From Bacteroides sp. OM05-12 (GTDB lineage Bacteria > Bacteroidota > Bacteroidia > Bacteroidales > Bacteroidaceae), in assembly GCF_003438995.1 (NCBI RefSeq), contig NZ_QSUN01000004.1, positions 248,001 to 312,000 on the forward strand: DNA of 64,000 nt, written 5' to 3'. Under the pieces are notes generated by a model, which worked only from the letters and a program-made list of their open reading frames with translations, was not told where the DNA came from and did no database searches. This document shows, one piece after another, positions 63,296 through 64,000 of this stretch. Within the stretch, counting starts at the first letter, position 1. Every line of letters begins with the position of its first letter. A program made the translations under genes and the position numbers.

Positions 63296-63594
63296 TTTTC
63301 AAATTCTTCTTTTAATCGTTTCTCTGCATATAAAGCGGCACCACTTAAAACATCAAACCCTTTAGATTCCACGAATGAAGCGTATTCCGCTTCGTTTTTC
63401 AGAGTTAACCCGTCTTTATCAACATCGTAATTATTGGACGTTCTCAAAGTGAGTGTGTGGTCTTGATAATCACCGTGTTCCTCTGCATACTTCACGGCTT
63501 CATCGCCCACATCAATCATCTTCTTCTCCACTTCCCATTCTCCGTCTTGAAAGAACTTCTCAACATCTGAAAAATCTGCATCTACTCCAACCAT
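63292..63594 (-). CDS. HK97 gp10-like head-tail / tail component
   Basis: 100 residues, acidic, with a long amphipathic helix (FFQDGEWEVEKKMIDVGDEAVKYAEEHG) followed by a short beta part and the final helix AALYAEKRLKEEFEK. This is the size and layout of HK97-gp10-like proteins, placed between head closure and tail terminator. The assignment is from position and shape; it is short for the family. Confidence 0.5.
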   Translation of the reverse strand: MVGVDADFSDVEKFFQDGEWEVEKKMIDVGDEAVKYAEEHGDYQDHTLTLRTSNNYDVDKDGLTLKNEAEYASFVESKGFDVLSGAALYAEKRLKEEFEK

Positions 63595-63911
63595 ATCACT
63601 CTATAAGAAAAATAGTTTGTCTCTAACGGGCTTTTCGCAATACCTTCACCTCTTATGCTTCTATCAGGATTCAAACAACGAACTTCTGCACCTGCTTCAA
63701 CCTTTGACGGCTTATCAAAGACAACCTTGTACTTGAAATCATACAGAACGCCATTGATAGATACCTTCTTTTCCGCACTCACATCATCACAACGGCACTT
63801 GCATACATCCTGCCAGTTTTCACCACCTGTACCGGGAATCGGTCTGCCGAACTCGTCCTTATCCATCGGGGTGATAACTTTAACCTGCAATATGTGTGGG
63901 GCGAATATCAT
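63582..63911 (-). CDS. Head closure / head-tail connector protein
   Basis: 109 residues, beta-rich. Includes DEFGRPIPGTGGENWQDVCKCRC and the closing YKVVFDKPSKVEAGAEVRCLN, the pattern of head-closure (SPP1 gp16/HK97 gp7-like) proteins that seal the capsid after packaging. Its start overlaps the stop of the upstream gene (ATGA). Confidence 0.6.
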   Translation of the reverse strand: MIFAPHILQVKVITPMDKDEFGRPIPGTGGENWQDVCKCRCDDVSAEKKVSINGVLYDFKYKVVFDKPSKVEAGAEVRCLNPDRSIRGEGIAKSPLETNYFSYRVIWLE

Positions 63912-64000
63912 AAGAAGGTTACTTTAGGCTTGTTGCTCAATTCGTCTTTTAATCCATACTCTTTGCATAAGAAAGAATAGTAGTCCTTAATGCCTTGAAG
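63908..64000 (-). CDS. C-terminal end of a head-tail adaptor protein (partial)
   Basis: The last 30 residues (including DYYSFLCKEYGLKDELSNKP) of a protein whose gene continues past the right edge, ending in TGA that overlaps the next ATG. By order this should be the head-tail adaptor (gp6-like). The fragment is too short to prove it. Confidence 0.45.
   Translation of the reverse strand, partial: LQGIKDYYSFLCKEYGLKDELSNKPKVTFL

Noticed and set aside
43506..64000. A contractile-tail (Mu-like or myovirus) prophage
   Set aside because: No sheath, tail-lysozyme or Mu-type genes are seen; the major tail, chaperone, tape measure and Dit/hub order is that of a siphovirus.

Overview
The window looks like a gut Bacteroides chromosome (Bacteroidetes). 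The support is a SusC/SusD pair in a sulfatase-rich polysaccharide utilization locus (PUL), a one-protein hybrid two-component regulator, two S46 dipeptidyl peptidases, several promoters with the Bacteroides -7 element TAnnTTTG, and AT-rich intergenic DNA. The species cannot be fixed from sequence reading alone.

Region 1 (1 to about 16.5 kb) is ordinary chromosome. It starts with the tail of a TonB-like protein, then an outer-membrane barrel protein, a HAD phosphatase fused to a hotdog thioesterase, pabC and pabB (p-aminobenzoate synthesis), and a lytic transglycosylase. A DNA-repair pair follows (TIGR03915-like protein and TIGR03916-like radical SAM protein), then a KDG-kinase-like PfkB enzyme, a conserved unknown protein with a uracil-DNA-glycosylase-family enzyme, tRNA-Trp with a clear promoter, a DPP7-like and a DPP11-like peptidase, and two thioredoxins. 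The gap at 5.4-6.0 kb is filled with hairpin repeats, some of which recur at 16.2 kb and at 38.5 kb.

Region 2 (16.5 to 43.1 kb) is one PUL, read right to left from 38.2 kb to a terminator at 16.5 kb. Gene order is: secreted beta-sandwich protein, GH18 enzyme with LamG domains, BACON-like lipoprotein, SusC, SusD, sulfatase (S1_11-like), GH20 hexosaminidase, sulfatase, GH2 beta-galactosidase, GH29 fucosidase, sulfatase. A divergent hybrid two-component regulator sits at the head. The enzyme set predicts a sulfated, fucosylated N-acetyllactosamine host glycan (mucin O-glycan, complex N-glycan or keratan-sulfate-like). Two of the secreted proteins end in T9SS-type sorting tails. A thioredoxin-fold protein without its CxxC cysteines closes the region.

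Region 3 (about 43.1 kb to the right edge) is the late half of a siphovirus-type prophage, almost all on the minus strand. Read from the right edge: head-tail connector proteins, tail terminator, major tail protein, tail chaperone with a -1 frameshift extension, tape measure, distal tail protein, tail hub, fibre, a PI-PLC-like enzyme, holin, M15 endolysin, a baseplate-like protein, a tail protein with an SGNH esterase domain, and a unimolecular spanin followed by a terminator. A separate operon of small genes (including an XRE regulator) with its own strong promoter lies at the left end. Integrase, terminase, portal and capsid genes are not in the window, so the prophage continues to the right.
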